64,000 bases of DNA from Caldicellulosiruptor hydrothermalis 108 (lineage in GTDB: Bacteria; Bacillota; Thermoanaerobacteria; Caldicellulosiruptorales; Caldicellulosiruptoraceae): assembly GCF_000166355.1 (NCBI RefSeq), contig NC_014652.1:1-64000 (forward strand), in the 5' to 3' direction. The position numbers and the translations under genes are program-made. The notes under the pieces were generated by a model. It was not told where the DNA came from and ran no database searches. It worked only from the letters and a program-made list of their open reading frames with translations. Each line of letters opens with the position of its first letter. Within the stretch, counting starts at the first letter, position 1. Below, in pieces: positions 11,072 through 20,344 of the stretch.

Positions 11072-11293
11072 AATTCCAATAATATCAACTTATTATCATT
11101 TGTATCATCATTTGAGTAGATAGGATATTGTACTAAAAGTAATTTTTTTGTCTATAAAAAAGGCAAAATATTTCAACAAATCTTTTTTAGGTTTCTGATA
11201 TAATATTTGTAGTTATGTAATTGACTTGTAAGAATAACAATCTGATATTTCATACGTTTTAATATTAAAGAGAATTAAAGGGAAGTGCTGGGG

Positions 11294-13204
11294 ATGTTAA
11301 GAAAATATCTTTTAGGAGTGCTGGTGGTTTTATTTATTGTATCCTTCTCTGACATCAATTTTGTCATGTCAGACCAGTCAAAACCAAAAAGTTTTTTGCA
11401 AAAGGTTGGGACTTTCAGCAATTTCAAAAAGCTTATTGACGATGCGATAAGGAAAAATCCATACATGGGGTCAAGTGAAAATTTTTTGTCTGAATCTATA
11501 CCACAAAATAGTGTTAAAGGTGAAAATAAAACAGGTTCTGAGTATTCTTATTCACAGACCAATGTGCAGGTTATGGGTGTGGATGAAGCTGATATTGCAA
11601 AAACAGATGGGCAGTATATATATATTGCTAAACCATATCCAAAAATCAAAGATAATGGAATTGTAATTGTAAAGGCTTATCCACCTGAGGAAATGAAGAT
11701 TTTTTCAAAAATTAAATTAAGCGATGAGCTCTATCCAGAAGAGTTTTATGTTGATAGCAGGTATCTTGTGGTTATTTGTGAAAAAGCCAAGATTGTAGAT
11801 AAAAAACCTATTATTCAAAAGAATGTTTTTCCAGATATCGATTCAAATAAAGTCAGGGTTTTTGTGCCATATCAGTTATTGATAGAAACGTATTGTATTG
11901 TTTATGACATTTCTGACAAATCAAATCCTAAGGAAATAAGAAGAGTTTCAATTGCAGGAAAGTATCTGATATCAAGGAAAATAAGCACAAATCTTTACAT
12001 CGTGACAGAAAAGCAATTCCCATATGAAATTTATGTTAAAAAGGCTTACTCAGAACAAGATTTCAAACCATATTTTACAGATAGTATTACAGGTGACTCG
12101 AAAAAGATATATATTGGTTTTGACAAAATAAAATATATCCCCGATTTTATAAACTGCAGTATTACTATTGTTGGAAGTTTCAATATTGAATCAAAAGATG
12201 AAATTTGTGTTGAGTGTGTACTTGGTGGAGGGGACATAGTTTACTGTTCGCAAGAAAATCTTTATTTATGTTCTGAGGTGATAAAAAAGGTTTACTTGAC
12301 TGAAAAATTAGAAGATAATACAAGACTATGGCGATATTTTATAAGAAAGACAATGGTTTGTAGATTTGAACTTTCAAAAGGAAAAGCTACTCTCATGGCA
12401 GCAGGGGTTGTCAATGGAAAAGTGCTGAATCAATTTTCAATGGATGAGCAAGATAGTTATTTCAGGATTGCAACAACAGGCGAAAGACCTTATTTTCCTG
12501 AAGAAGGTTATGATTATTTTAATGCTGTATATGTTCTTGATAAAAACTTAAGAGTAGTTGGGAAGATAGATAATATTGCAAAAGGAGAGAGAATATATTC
12601 AGCAAGATTTATTGGAAAAAGACTATATCTTGTTACCTTCAAAGCGCTTGACCCGTTTTTTGTAATTGACCTTGAAGACCCTCACAATCCAAAAGTGCTT
12701 GGATATCTCAAAATCCCAGGATACTCAACATATCTTCATCCATATGATGAAATCCACATAATAGGATTTGGCATGGATGCAGAGGATTTAAATGAAAGAT
12801 ATGCAATTCCTCTGGGACTAAAAATTGCAATGTTCAATGTTGAGGATGTAAAAAATCCAAAAGAGCTTTTTAAGGTAATAATAGGAGAAAAAGGGAGTTA
12901 TTCTGAGCTTCTTAATAATCACAAGGCACTTTTGTTTGATAAGAATAAAAACATTTTTGCATTTCCTGTAGAGGTTTACGACAAAAAAGGGCATAACTTC
13001 ACAGGTGCTTATGTCTACAGCATAGATTTGAAAGAAGGTTTTGTTTTAAGGGGCAAGATTTCTCATGAAATTGATGGTAGATATTGTGAGAAGATAGACA
13101 GGCTTTTGTATATTGGGGATGTGCTCTACTCAGTTTCAAACTCAATGATAAAAGCAAGCTCTCTTGAGAACTTAAAGGAAATAGCAAAGGTGAGGTTGGA
13201 TTGA
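11294..13204 (+). CDS. Secreted beta-propeller domain protein (PF09826 type)
   Basis: A 636-aa exported protein. The first ~22 residues form a signal peptide or membrane anchor (MLRKYLLGVLVVLFIVSF). The family hallmark TNVQVMGVDEADIAKTDGQY near residue 90 identifies the C-terminal beta-propeller family; repeated beta-rich segments follow to the end. The biochemical role of the family is unknown. The longest frame begins at a GTG (11285) with no room for a ribosome binding site; ATG 11294 has AGGGAAG upstream and is preferred. A TATAAT at 11199-11204 may be its -10 box, and an imperfect WalR-like box lies just downstream of that. It stands alone, followed by an IS. Confidence 0.85.
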   Translation: MLRKYLLGVLVVLFIVSFSDINFVMSDQSKPKSFLQKVGTFSNFKKLIDDAIRKNPYMGSSENFLSESIPQNSVKGENKTGSEYSYSQTNVQVMGVDEADIAKTDGQYIYIAKPYPKIKDNGIVIVKAYPPEEMKIFSKIKLSDELYPEEFYVDSRYLVVICEKAKIVDKKPIIQKNVFPDIDSNKVRVFVPYQLLIETYCIVYDISDKSNPKEIRRVSIAGKYLISRKISTNLYIVTEKQFPYEIYVKKAYSEQDFKPYFTDSITGDSKKIYIGFDKIKYIPDFINCSITIVGSFNIESKDEICVECVLGGGDIVYCSQENLYLCSEVIKKVYLTEKLEDNTRLWRYFIRKTMVCRFELSKGKATLMAAGVVNGKVLNQFSMDEQDSYFRIATTGERPYFPEEGYDYFNAVYVLDKNLRVVGKIDNIAKGERIYSARFIGKRLYLVTFKALDPFFVIDLEDPHNPKVLGYLKIPGYSTYLHPYDEIHIIGFGMDAEDLNERYAIPLGLKIAMFNVEDVKNPKELFKVIIGEKGSYSELLNNHKALLFDKNKNIFAFPVEVYDKKGHNFTGAYVYSIDLKEGFVLRGKISHEIDGRYCEKIDRLLYIGDVLYSVSNSMIKASSLENLKEIAKVRLD

Positions 13205-13339
13205 AAAAGTTTTAATCTTAAAAAATGTCTGAGACTGAAAAAGAAATAAATTCAATTTTGCAATTTATACAATTTTAAAAATAATAATATAGGTTGTTGA
13301 ATAAAAAATATTACCAACAATACATAAAATAAACAAAAG

Positions 13340-14284
13340 TTATTGATTCCATTCATAAGCGAAAGAAAACTTCTTACCTTCTAACTTTCTAAGAAGTTGC
13401 TCAAATAGAAAAGTAATTAGTATCCAATCAATATACCTTTTATAATTTCTAAATCCCTTGAGCCTCACATTCTCAAGATTATATTCACCTTTTAATTTGC
13501 TAAATAGTCTTTCAATCTTTGTTCTCTGTTTGTATAGCTTTTTACCCTCTTCAGTTTCTAAAAATCTTATGTTCTTGCTTCTAAAAACATTCTTAACATT
13601 GTTTTTATCTTTCATGTTTCTTTTGTTTATCCCAGCAACAAATTTAACTTTAAGCTCATTTGCTATATTAAACCATCTGCTACAATCGTATCCCGCATCT
13701 GCTAATACAATCTCACAGTTATAACCCCATGCCCTATACAAAAGCTCTTCTTGTCTTGAGTCATGTTCATTTGCCCCTGTTAAAATCCAGAAAAGTGGTA
13801 TTACTTCTTCTTTACCTGTACACAAAAGATGTAATTTGTATCCCCTGAAAAATCCTATTGTAATATGTATACCTATTTTTGCTTCTGAATCATTTTTGGC
13901 ACTTCTCAGCGGCGTAGAGTCTACTATCGCTATACTCATATCAGGTTCTATCTTAGCTATTAATATGTCTTTTATATCTTGCATGTATTCTTTTTCTATT
14001 TTTCTTGACAACTTTGCAAAATATGAATAGTCCGGACTTTCTTCTATACCTACTACTTGCTTAAACTCTGTGTCTTGATTTATTCGATATTCTAATTCTC
14101 TGAAACTCTTTATCCCCTTTTTAACTTTATAAACCAAACAAGCTATTATCTGAAACAGATTAAATTTCCTCGGTCGTCCCCTTCTATTTTGCTTTATCTT
14201 CCTCGATAAAACTTCAGTAACCTTTTTTATTACAAAAAGCAGCTTTAAAAATTTCTTATTTTGTGCTTTAATATTCTTAGTCAT
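13340..14284 (-). CDS. IS4/IS5-superfamily DDE transposase
   Basis: 314-aa transposase with a DDE catalytic arrangement: Asp in AIVDSTPLRSAK, Asp in EIVLADAGYDCSRW and Glu in YKQRTKIERLFSKLKGEYNL. This is the PF01609-like DDE_Tnp_1 pattern. An N-terminal basic segment (QNRRGRPRKFNLFQIIACLV) probably binds DNA. It is about two-thirds similar by eye to the 315-aa transposase at 44285-45232. The reading frame is intact, so the element may be mobile. The ATG lies six bases after an AAGGGGG ribosome binding site held in a hairpin arm. Confidence 0.9.
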   Translation of the reverse strand: MTKNIKAQNKKFLKLLFVIKKVTEVLSRKIKQNRRGRPRKFNLFQIIACLVYKVKKGIKSFRELEYRINQDTEFKQVVGIEESPDYSYFAKLSRKIEKEYMQDIKDILIAKIEPDMSIAIVDSTPLRSAKNDSEAKIGIHITIGFFRGYKLHLLCTGKEEVIPLFWILTGANEHDSRQEELLYRAWGYNCEIVLADAGYDCSRWFNIANELKVKFVAGINKRNMKDKNNVKNVFRSKNIRFLETEEGKKLYKQRTKIERLFSKLKGEYNLENVRLKGFRNYKRYIDWILITFLFEQLLRKLEGKKFSFAYEWNQ

Positions 14285-14290
14285 CTTTTT

Positions 14291-14345
14291 CCCCCTTGTG
14301 TTTTGTTGTGGTTTTCTCTTAAATTAAAATTATAACACAAGGGGG
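14291..14345 (-). promoter_or_regulatory. Hairpin sequestering the transposase ribosome binding site (copy 1)
   Basis: A perfect 12-bp inverted repeat (CCCCCTTGTGTT 14291-14302, AACACAAGGGGG 14334-14345) with a 31-nt loop. Read on the minus strand, the downstream arm contains the AAGGGGG ribosome binding site and the upstream arm is followed at once by TATAAT. A transcript started from that -10 box would lack the upstream arm and leave the site free; one entering from outside would fold it away. This logic is known for IS10 and IS50. Confidence 0.7.
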
Positions 14346-14503
14346 CTTTTTTCTTTTGTTACTATGTTTACTCTATATGGTTATATCTTTTATTCAACAA
14401 CCTCATAATAATAAATAAAAATTCGTTTATTAATTTGTGTTTATAAGTCTTTTCACGATGGTATTAATAAATTGGACAAAAAAGTTTTAAAGGAGTGGTT
14501 ATA

Positions 14504-15166
14504 ATGGAAAATACAAGCAGAATTCCATTGCTGGGTGAGAAGTTCCCGAGCATGACGGTAAAAACAACTCACGGTATGAAAAAGCTTCCTGATGACTATG
14601 CGGGCAAATGGTTTGTGCTCTTTTCGCATCCAGGAGACTTTACACCTGTTTGCACGACAGAGTTTGTGGCATTTGCAAAAAGGGCAGAGGAGTTTAAAAA
14701 ACTTAACGCTGAGCTGATTGGACTTTCGGTTGACCAGGTTTTTGCTCACATAAAGTGGATTGAGTGGATTGAAGAAAAGCTTGGTGTAAAAATTCCGTTC
14801 CCTGTTATTGCAGATGAGCTTGGCAAAGTGGCAACCACTTTGGGAATGCTTCATGAGGCAAAAGGGACAAACACAGTGAGAGCTGTTTTCATAGTAGATG
14901 ACAAGGGAATTTTAAGGCTTATGATGTACTATCCTCAAGAGGTTGGAAGAAACATTGATGAGATATTAAGAGCGCTAAAGGCACTGCAAACATCAGACCA
15001 AAACGGTGTTGCTACTCCTGAGAACTGGCCAAACAACGGGTTGATTGGCGATAAAGTAATAATTCCACCTGCAGCAACAGAAGATTTGGCGAAAGAAAGG
15101 CTTCAAAAAGCCAAAGATGGCGAGATTGAGTGTTTTGATTGGTGGTTTTGTTATAAGAAGCTGTAA
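14504..15166 (+). CDS. Peroxiredoxin (Prx6-like, archaeal-type)
   Basis: Thiol peroxidase that reduces hydrogen peroxide and organic peroxides in the cytoplasm; 220 aa. The catalytic motif is [14 protein letters not shown] with the peroxidatic Cys near residue 46. Two more cysteines sit at the C-terminus ([12 protein letters not shown]), the arrangement of the archaeal thioredoxin peroxidase group. The start is ATG 14504, eight bases after AAAGGAG; the longer frame begins at a GTG inside that ribosome binding site. It is monocistronic, with a hairpin terminator just after it. Oxygen defence is expected in a strict anaerobe. Confidence 0.93.
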   Translation: MENTSRIPLLGEKFPSMTVKTTHGMKKLPDDYAGKWFVLFSHPGDFTPVCTTEFVAFAKRAEEFKKLNAELIGLSVDQVFAHIKWIEWIEEKLGVKIPFPVIADELGKVATTLGMLHEAKGTNTVRAVFIVDDKGILRLMMYYPQEVGRNIDEILRALKALQTSDQNGVATPENWPNNGLIGDKVIIPPAATEDLAKERLQKAKDGEIECFDWWFCYKKL

Positions 15167-15179
15167 AATAAATAGCTTT

Positions 15180-15225
15180 GAGAGAGGCTATCCAAAAGGA
15201 GAGTGGATGGTCTCTCTAATTTTGT
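15180..15225 (+). terminator. Terminator after the peroxiredoxin gene
   Basis: GAGAGAGGCTATCC (about 15180-15193) pairs imperfectly with GGATGGTCTCTC (about 15205-15216), followed by a T-rich tract. The stem holds G-T pairs and one bulge, so it is weaker than others in the window. Confidence 0.6.
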
Positions 15226-15407
15226 GTTTTTGGAATGTGAATTTTTCACTAAAAGTCAGGATTAGATTACTAACCAAGTATTTAAAATTTTAAAAGGAAA
15301 AAATATTTATAGAATTTAAGATAAATCCTTACTCTTGGTAAAAGTAAAAAAATGATATAAAATAATAAGTAAAAAATAAAAAGAAGAAAATTTGAGGAGT
15401 GTTTTTT

Positions 15408-15989
15408 ATGTTTTTACCTAAAAAAGAAGAGATTTACACTTATGAAGATTATTTAAACTGGCCAAATGATCAAAGGATAGAATTAATTGACGGCAAGGTT
15501 TATTTAATGGCTCCTCCATCCACAATTCATCAAAGAATATTAAGAGAACTATTTATAAACTTTGCAATGTATCTTAAGGGCAAGCAGTGCGAAGTATTTA
15601 GTGCGCCTTTTGGAGTAAGGTTTCCTTCTGCAAATGAAAAAAACAATAAAGAAATAAAAACAGTTGTAGAACCTGATATTGTAGTAGTCTGCGACAAATC
15701 AAAAATTGACAATGAAGGATTAAAAGGTGCTCCTGATTTGATTGTTGAAATTACCTCACCTTCAACTGCAAGTAAAGATAAAATAGAGAAATTTAATTTA
15801 TATGAAAAGCATGGAGTAAAAGAATACTGGATAGTTGAACCTGAAAATAAAATTATAAGTGTATTTACTCTACAAGAAAATGGTCGATATGGTAGACCTG
15901 ATGTATACACTGTAGGCAATAAAATCAAAGTTTCTATCTTTGAAGATTTAATAATAAATTTAGATGAAATTTTTGGAGTTGTAGAATAA
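15408..15989 (+). CDS. Uma2-family (DUF820) putative endonuclease
   Basis: 193-aa protein of the Uma2/DUF820 family, which has a PD-(D/E)XK nuclease-like fold. Matching segments are RIELIDGKVYLMAPPSTIHQ, EPDIVVVCDKSKID and the core GAPDLIVEITSPSTASKDK, with KHGVKEYWIVEPENK following. The family is common in cyanobacteria and thermophiles; its role is unresolved. A related gene lies at 24655-25230. The longest frame starts at a GTG inside GAGGAG; ATG 15408 is correctly spaced and is preferred. It is a single gene, with no obvious terminator. Confidence 0.85.
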   Translation: MFLPKKEEIYTYEDYLNWPNDQRIELIDGKVYLMAPPSTIHQRILRELFINFAMYLKGKQCEVFSAPFGVRFPSANEKNNKEIKTVVEPDIVVVCDKSKIDNEGLKGAPDLIVEITSPSTASKDKIEKFNLYEKHGVKEYWIVEPENKIISVFTLQENGRYGRPDVYTVGNKIKVSIFEDLIINLDEIFGVVE

Positions 15990-16294
15990 TTTGTATATCC
16001 ATCTCTTTATCCTTTCGAATATTGTTTATTATCAATTGATGTTTATTTTTGAAGTCTTATTTGATTTTTGGGATTTAGTTTTCGAAATAAGGAAGATTTA
16101 AGTTTTTCAAAGTTTGAACGAGGAATCGCTCAAGAATAACCATTGTTGGCTAAAGACATAAGGAGGTGTTTCAGAAGTTGTTGCTAAAAATTCATCTACA
16201 GTATCTTGACACTAACATAGGCAAATATAATGTTGAAACTGATAGCTAATCTTGTTATAATCAAAATAGCTATATTTAAAAAAAGGTGATAATC
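15990..16294 (+). promoter_or_regulatory. Intergenic region with promoter for the antitoxin-toxin pair
   Basis: This gap of about 300 bases holds a good sigma-A promoter: TTGAAA at 16233-16238, a 17-bp spacer, and TATAAT at 16256-16261, some 30 bases before the antitoxin start. Upstream is AGGAGGTG (16161-16168) followed by a 23-codon frame from TTG 16178 to TAA 16249. That may be a leader peptide or the remnant of another small antitoxin gene, and it resembles no protein I know. Nothing else is recognisable. Confidence 0.5.
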
Positions 16295-16534
16295 ATGATA
16301 GTAAATGCTACCGAATTTAAAATGAGAGTTGGAAAATATTTGAAGATGGCAGAAAAAGAAGAAATAATTATAACAAAGAATGGTAAGGAAGTAGCAAAGA
16401 TTGTTCCTATAAAAAAACAAGGCACACCAAATGCGGATTTTCTATATGGGTTTATGGAGAATTATCCAAATAAAGAGGTGACAATAAAACAAATAAGAGG
16501 GGAAAGGATAAGAAAATATGAAAGTTCTTATTGA
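16295..16534 (+). CDS. Phd/YefM-type antitoxin
   Basis: A 79-aa antitoxin. The N-terminus (MIVNATEFKMRVGKYLKMA then EEIIITKNGKEVAKIVPIK) is the classical Phd/YefM DNA-binding fold, in which the antitoxin also represses its own operon. The C-terminal tail, basic and flexible, is expected to wrap the toxin. ATG 16295 is chosen because AAAAGGTGA is correctly placed before it; the longer frame begins at a GTG within that site. It overlaps the toxin gene by 17 bases. A sigma-A promoter lies just upstream. Confidence 0.88.
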   Translation: MIVNATEFKMRVGKYLKMAEKEEIIITKNGKEVAKIVPIKKQGTPNADFLYGFMENYPNKEVTIKQIRGERIRKYESSY

Positions 16535-16940
16535 TACAAATATTATTCTGGATGTTATTTTAAAAAGGTCACCTTTTGAAAAAGATTCATACAAAGTTTT
16601 AAAGTATGCTGAAGAAGGACTTATTGAAGGCTACATTGCTTCATTTGTTGTCACTGACCTTTATTATTTTATTGCAAAGGAATTGGGAAATGACAAAGCG
16701 ACAAAAGCAATAAAAGCACTTTTAAACATTGTTAAATTGGTTTCAGTAACAAAAAAAGACATTGAAAAAGCCATGGAAAATTCCACTATAAATAATCTTG
16801 AAGATGCTTTGCAGATTCAATGTGCTAAAAAAATAAAAGCGGACTTTGTTATCACGAGAGATAATAAACTTAAAAAGTTGATAATAAAAGCTATTTCACC
16901 TTCTGAATTTGTTGAAAAATTCCAAAGTGATAACTTTTAA
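16518..16940 (+). CDS. vapC: PIN-domain toxin (VapC-type ribonuclease)
   Basis: 140-aa PIN-domain protein, a Mg-dependent endoribonuclease in characterised VapC relatives. Conserved acidic positions are visible: Asp6 in VLIDTNIILDVIL, the middle acidic residue pair in NNLEDALQIQCAKK, and Asp in ADFVITRDNKLKKL. The length fits VapC proteins. The start overlaps the Phd-like antitoxin gene by 17 bases, so the two are translationally coupled. The pair lies among other accessory genes (Uma2, helicase/methyltransferase). The frame is intact. Confidence 0.9.
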   Translation: MKVLIDTNIILDVILKRSPFEKDSYKVLKYAEEGLIEGYIASFVVTDLYYFIAKELGNDKATKAIKALLNIVKLVSVTKKDIEKAMENSTINNLEDALQIQCAKKIKADFVITRDNKLKKLIIKAISPSEFVEKFQSDNF

Positions 16941-17010
16941 AATTTTTATTTACCTCAAATTTGTTTGCTTCTTTCATTATACATTATAATTTAGAATATC
17001 TCAAATTTTC

Positions 17011-17598
17011 TTATTTTTTCAAAATCACATTTAACCACTTTTCATTTTCTTTACCCTTTCGAACATCATTTGTTATCAAAATTTCCAATATATCAAAATA
17101 CCCGAGTTTTTTTATTAATTCAGAAAAAGACTTTTCATCATAATAGTTAAAAAACCTACCGTCATCCCTATATTCTTCTTTATCTCCATATTTAAATGAT
17201 GCATACAAAACACCATTTGGTTTCAAAGCACGGTGGATTTTATATAATATACTACTGATTTCATCTCTTCTGACATGTAACAAAGAGGCACAAGCCCAAA
17301 TGCCGTCAAATTCTTCATCAAAATCAATTTCTTGAAATGTCATATGCAGAGTTTTTTTTCCTGTGTATTCAGTTGATAATTTCACCATTTCAATTGAACC
17401 GTCTACTGCCACGACATCATAGCCTTTTCCCAGAAAATATTTCGTGTCTCTTCCTGAACCACAACCCAAATCAAGAATTTTACCACCTTCAGGAATGTAT
17501 TTTAAAAATAGCTTGTATAAATTTTCCATATTTGCATCCTTTGTATTCATGAAAAACTCAATGGCATTCTCATCGTAGTACTTAATCGTCTGATCCAT
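17011..17598 (-). CDS. Class I SAM-dependent methyltransferase
   Basis: 195-aa Rossmann-fold methyltransferase with motif I ILDLGCGSGRDTKYFLGKG, motif II VVAVDGSIEMVKLS and motif IV/V FDGIWACASLLHV. The short single-domain form resembles small-molecule or tRNA-type methyltransferases (the TehB/Methyltransf_11 group). No DNA-methylase DPPY or NPPF motif is visible, so a restriction-modification role is not supported. AAGGAGAG precedes the ATG. The start overlaps the 3' end of the helicase gene by 17 bases, so the pair forms an operon read leftward. Substrate unknown. Confidence 0.85.
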   Translation of the reverse strand: MDQTIKYYDENAIEFFMNTKDANMENLYKLFLKYIPEGGKILDLGCGSGRDTKYFLGKGYDVVAVDGSIEMVKLSTEYTGKKTLHMTFQEIDFDEEFDGIWACASLLHVRRDEISSILYKIHRALKPNGVLYASFKYGDKEEYRDDGRFFNYYDEKSFSELIKKLGYFDILEILITNDVRKGKENEKWLNVILKK

Positions 17599-20254
17599 TT
17601 TCTATTCTCTCCTTGTAGTAACGTTTTACTCTATAATCAATGACGTCTTTGAAATGTCGAGTAAAATCTTGGTTTTTGATAAATGGTTCAAGGTCTTTGG
17701 AAAGATACAAAAATTGGTCATCTCTTTTGAGAAATTTTGAAAATTCATTATCGTTTAATAGAGCTTCTTCTGGATTTCTTCTTGAAAGATCCAACCAATC
17801 CTCTTTTGTCCACTCTTTGTATCCCTGTGTGCTTTTGTGCCTTGCCAAGTCAACTGCGTTTGAAGGATTAGAATAAAATTCTTTAAAGCTTCTGTAGATA
17901 TCATCAGGTGTTGCGACAAGCTTTAGTTCTCCATTGTTATAAAATGCAAGAAGCAAAGGCATTTTATAACTTTTTGTCATACGAGTATTTTCAATACATC
18001 TAATAAATTCATGTGCGACGGTAGCGTACAAGGTTTTTTCGCTTTCAGTAAGTTCATTGTTTTTATAGAGAAAAGAAATATAATCTCTGAGTATATTGAT
18101 GTTTGGGTCGCTATATCTCTTCATATTATCATATATAGCATCATCAACATACTTGAAAAAATCTTGACGCATTGGTCTATATCCCAAAAAATTCTTTATC
18201 CTTAAATATTCTTCGTATATTAACTCTTCGATTCTTTTTACAGCTTCAGCTTGTTTTCTAAAAATATCAATTATTCTGAAATCAAAGTCCACGATACAAT
18301 CATCAGGAAAATCAAATTCATCATGAACAAACCGTGTCTTTTTAATCTTTTCGATGTCATATCTTTTGCCGCTCAATAAAAATGGTATCAAGTTTGCCTT
18401 TTTATAGTTTCCTATAAAATCCAATACAGTTAGATAGTATTTATCTTTGGCTTTTCTTAAACCTCTTCCAAGCTGCTGCAAAAATACTGTAGGTGATTCG
18501 GTTGGCCTTAAAAACATTACCATATCAATTTCTGGGATGTCTACTCCTTCGTTGAACATATCAACTGTGAAGATAACATTGATTTCACCTTTTCTAAGTT
18601 TTTCTATTGCTTGACCTCTAAAAGCTGCATTTTTGCCCTGTTCGCCACTGTAAACGGCACAGGATTTTACCCCATTTTGGTTAAAATACTCAGCCATAAA
18701 TTCAGCGTGATTGCGTGAAGTACAAAACGCAAGAGTTCTTTTTTTGTTAAATTTTAGATAATTTTTGAGTATTAAGTCGGCTCTTTTGTGGATCATCAGT
18801 ACTCTCTCAAGTTCATCTTCTTTATATTTTCCATTAATAATTGGAATATTTGAAAAATCAGTTTCATCGTAAATACCATAATAGTGAAATGGAACAAGAA
18901 AACCCTTATTTATAGCATCTTTTAGCCTCAGTTCATAAACAACGTTATAATCGCAGAGTTCAAAAACATCTTTGTTATCTAATCTTTCGGGTGTAGCGGT
19001 AAGTCCCAGTAAGAATTTGGGCTTAAAATAACTGATGATGTTTGAATAGCTTTTTGCAACAGCATGATGAAATTCGTCTATGACAATATAATCAAAGTAA
19101 TCAGGTGGGAAATAACTTTCATTGAGATATTCTCCTTTTCCCAAGGTTTGAACAGAAGCAAATATTATATCTTTGTTTGTATCCTTAATTTCAGCATTAA
19201 AAAATCCCATACTGCTATTTGGTCGAACTTTTTCAAAAGTTTTTTTGGCTTGATTTAATATCTCTTCTCTATGAGCAACAAAAAGAACCTTTTGAAATTC
19301 CATTGAGTCAAATGCTGCCAGAAAAGTTTTTCCCACACCTGTTGCCAACACAACCAAGCCTTTGTTAAAGCCTTCTTCTCTGCTTTTTTTGAGTTCATAC
19401 AATGCTTCAATTTGAGCACCGCGTGGATAATAGAATGGAATAACTTTTCCATTATTTACTTTTGATTTTATAAAACTTTGTACAGAGTATTCTGCAACCT
19501 CTTGAGCCACTTTCAATAGGTCAGAAGAAATATTTTGGTCTTTTTCTTCATGTTCTGATATATCACCATCTGCTTCATTAAATATTTCTTTTTCAAGTTG
19601 GATTTTTGGTTTTTTCCATTTGCGGCTGTATTCTTTTAATACTTTGTCAGTTATCTCTATACTTTGGTTATGAAAAATATTCAGAAATTCGTTTTTAAAA
19701 AAGAGAAAATCATCACAATTGGTCTTTTTTTCTATTTTGTAATTCCATTCTATTCCGCCGCACAGGGCTTGTTCTGAAAGATTAGATGAGCCAATAAAAA
19801 CCTCTCCGTTGTCATTTTCATACTCAAATATGTATGCCTTGGGATGAAAAGACTTTTCCTCAAATTTATAAAATCTCAAATCAACATAATTTCCGAGTGT
19901 TTGTCTTATGAGGTAAAGAGCAGAGGGTTGAGTTATATTGAGGTACCTTCCAGTTACAATCCTTATTTTCGATCCTCTTTTTTTGGCTTCTATTAAGTCT
20001 TCTATGATTAACCTTACACCAGATTCCAATAGAAATGAAACAATGAAATTTATTTCAACTGCTCTTTTGATCGCCCTTCTGAGCTCTGTTAAAAAGTCTT
20101 CATTGTCACCAGTAAAGCATTTAACATTTTGTATACCTGCTTGCTGGCTCAAGGCTTTGTATCTCTGTTCAATCTTTCTATAAACATCTTTTATTTCATG
20201 AAATTCTACTTGATTGAGGTACTCTTCTATCTTATGCATCTTTTCAAACCTCAT
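17582..20254 (-). CDS. PLD-like nuclease / superfamily II DEAD-DEAH helicase fusion
   Basis: 890-aa protein. The N-terminal domain carries a phospholipase-D-type nuclease motif: His137-x-Lys139 in SFHPKAYIFE followed by GSSNLSEQAL (about 155-164). The helicase motor follows: Walker A ATGVGKT (304-310), the DEAH-like box IDEFHHA (392-398), TATPERL (419-425), NEGVDIPEID and the arginine-finger region QLGRGLRKAKD. The C-terminal ~300 residues are not recognised; this type can carry a DUF3427-like region. Such PLD-helicases are frequent in defence islands. ATG 20254 has AAAAGGA nine bases upstream, while ATG 20263 touches that site and is rejected. A methyltransferase gene overlaps its 3' end. 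Confidence 0.88.
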   Translation of the reverse strand: MRFEKMHKIEEYLNQVEFHEIKDVYRKIEQRYKALSQQAGIQNVKCFTGDNEDFLTELRRAIKRAVEINFIVSFLLESGVRLIIEDLIEAKKRGSKIRIVTGRYLNITQPSALYLIRQTLGNYVDLRFYKFEEKSFHPKAYIFEYENDNGEVFIGSSNLSEQALCGGIEWNYKIEKKTNCDDFLFFKNEFLNIFHNQSIEITDKVLKEYSRKWKKPKIQLEKEIFNEADGDISEHEEKDQNISSDLLKVAQEVAEYSVQSFIKSKVNNGKVIPFYYPRGAQIEALYELKKSREEGFNKGLVVLATGVGKTFLAAFDSMEFQKVLFVAHREEILNQAKKTFEKVRPNSSMGFFNAEIKDTNKDIIFASVQTLGKGEYLNESYFPPDYFDYIVIDEFHHAVAKSYSNIISYFKPKFLLGLTATPERLDNKDVFELCDYNVVYELRLKDAINKGFLVPFHYYGIYDETDFSNIPIINGKYKEDELERVLMIHKRADLILKNYLKFNKKRTLAFCTSRNHAEFMAEYFNQNGVKSCAVYSGEQGKNAAFRGQAIEKLRKGEINVIFTVDMFNEGVDIPEIDMVMFLRPTESPTVFLQQLGRGLRKAKDKYYLTVLDFIGNYKKANLIPFLLSGKRYDIEKIKKTRFVHDEFDFPDDCIVDFDFRIIDIFRKQAEAVKRIEELIYEEYLRIKNFLGYRPMRQDFFKYVDDAIYDNMKRYSDPNINILRDYISFLYKNNELTESEKTLYATVAHEFIRCIENTRMTKSYKMPLLLAFYNNGELKLVATPDDIYRSFKEFYSNPSNAVDLARHKSTQGYKEWTKEDWLDLSRRNPEEALLNDNEFSKFLKRDDQFLYLSKDLEPFIKNQDFTRHFKDVIDYRVKRYYKERIENGSDD

Positions 20255-20344
20255 AATGGTCATTCCTTTTTAATTAGATTACAAAAAATCTAAGATTGCT
20301 TATAAAAATTATATTACTTTTCCTTAAATTGGTCAATGAAACAA

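Larger units (their letters stand above)
13290..14404 (-). mobile_element. 1115-bp DDE insertion sequence, copy 1
   Basis: The ends are inverted repeats: TAGGTTGTTGAATAAA at 13290-13305 against TTTATTCAACAACCTC at 14389-14404. Both sides are flanked by the same 9-bp sequence ATAATAATA (13281-13289 and 14405-14413), a target-site duplication. It carries one transposase gene on the minus strand. A second copy with the same length and core ends is at 44239-45353. The insertion lies between the beta-propeller and peroxiredoxin genes and breaks neither. Confidence 0.93.

Noticed and set aside
16206-16231. TTGACA and TATAAT as promoter for the antitoxin gene
   Set aside because: The spacer is only 14 bp; the overlapping TTGAAA-17-TATAAT pair just downstream fits much better.
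17011-20254. Restriction-modification system from adjacent helicase and methyltransferase genes
   Set aside because: The methyltransferase has no DPPY/NPPF-type DNA-methylase motif and no specificity subunit is present.
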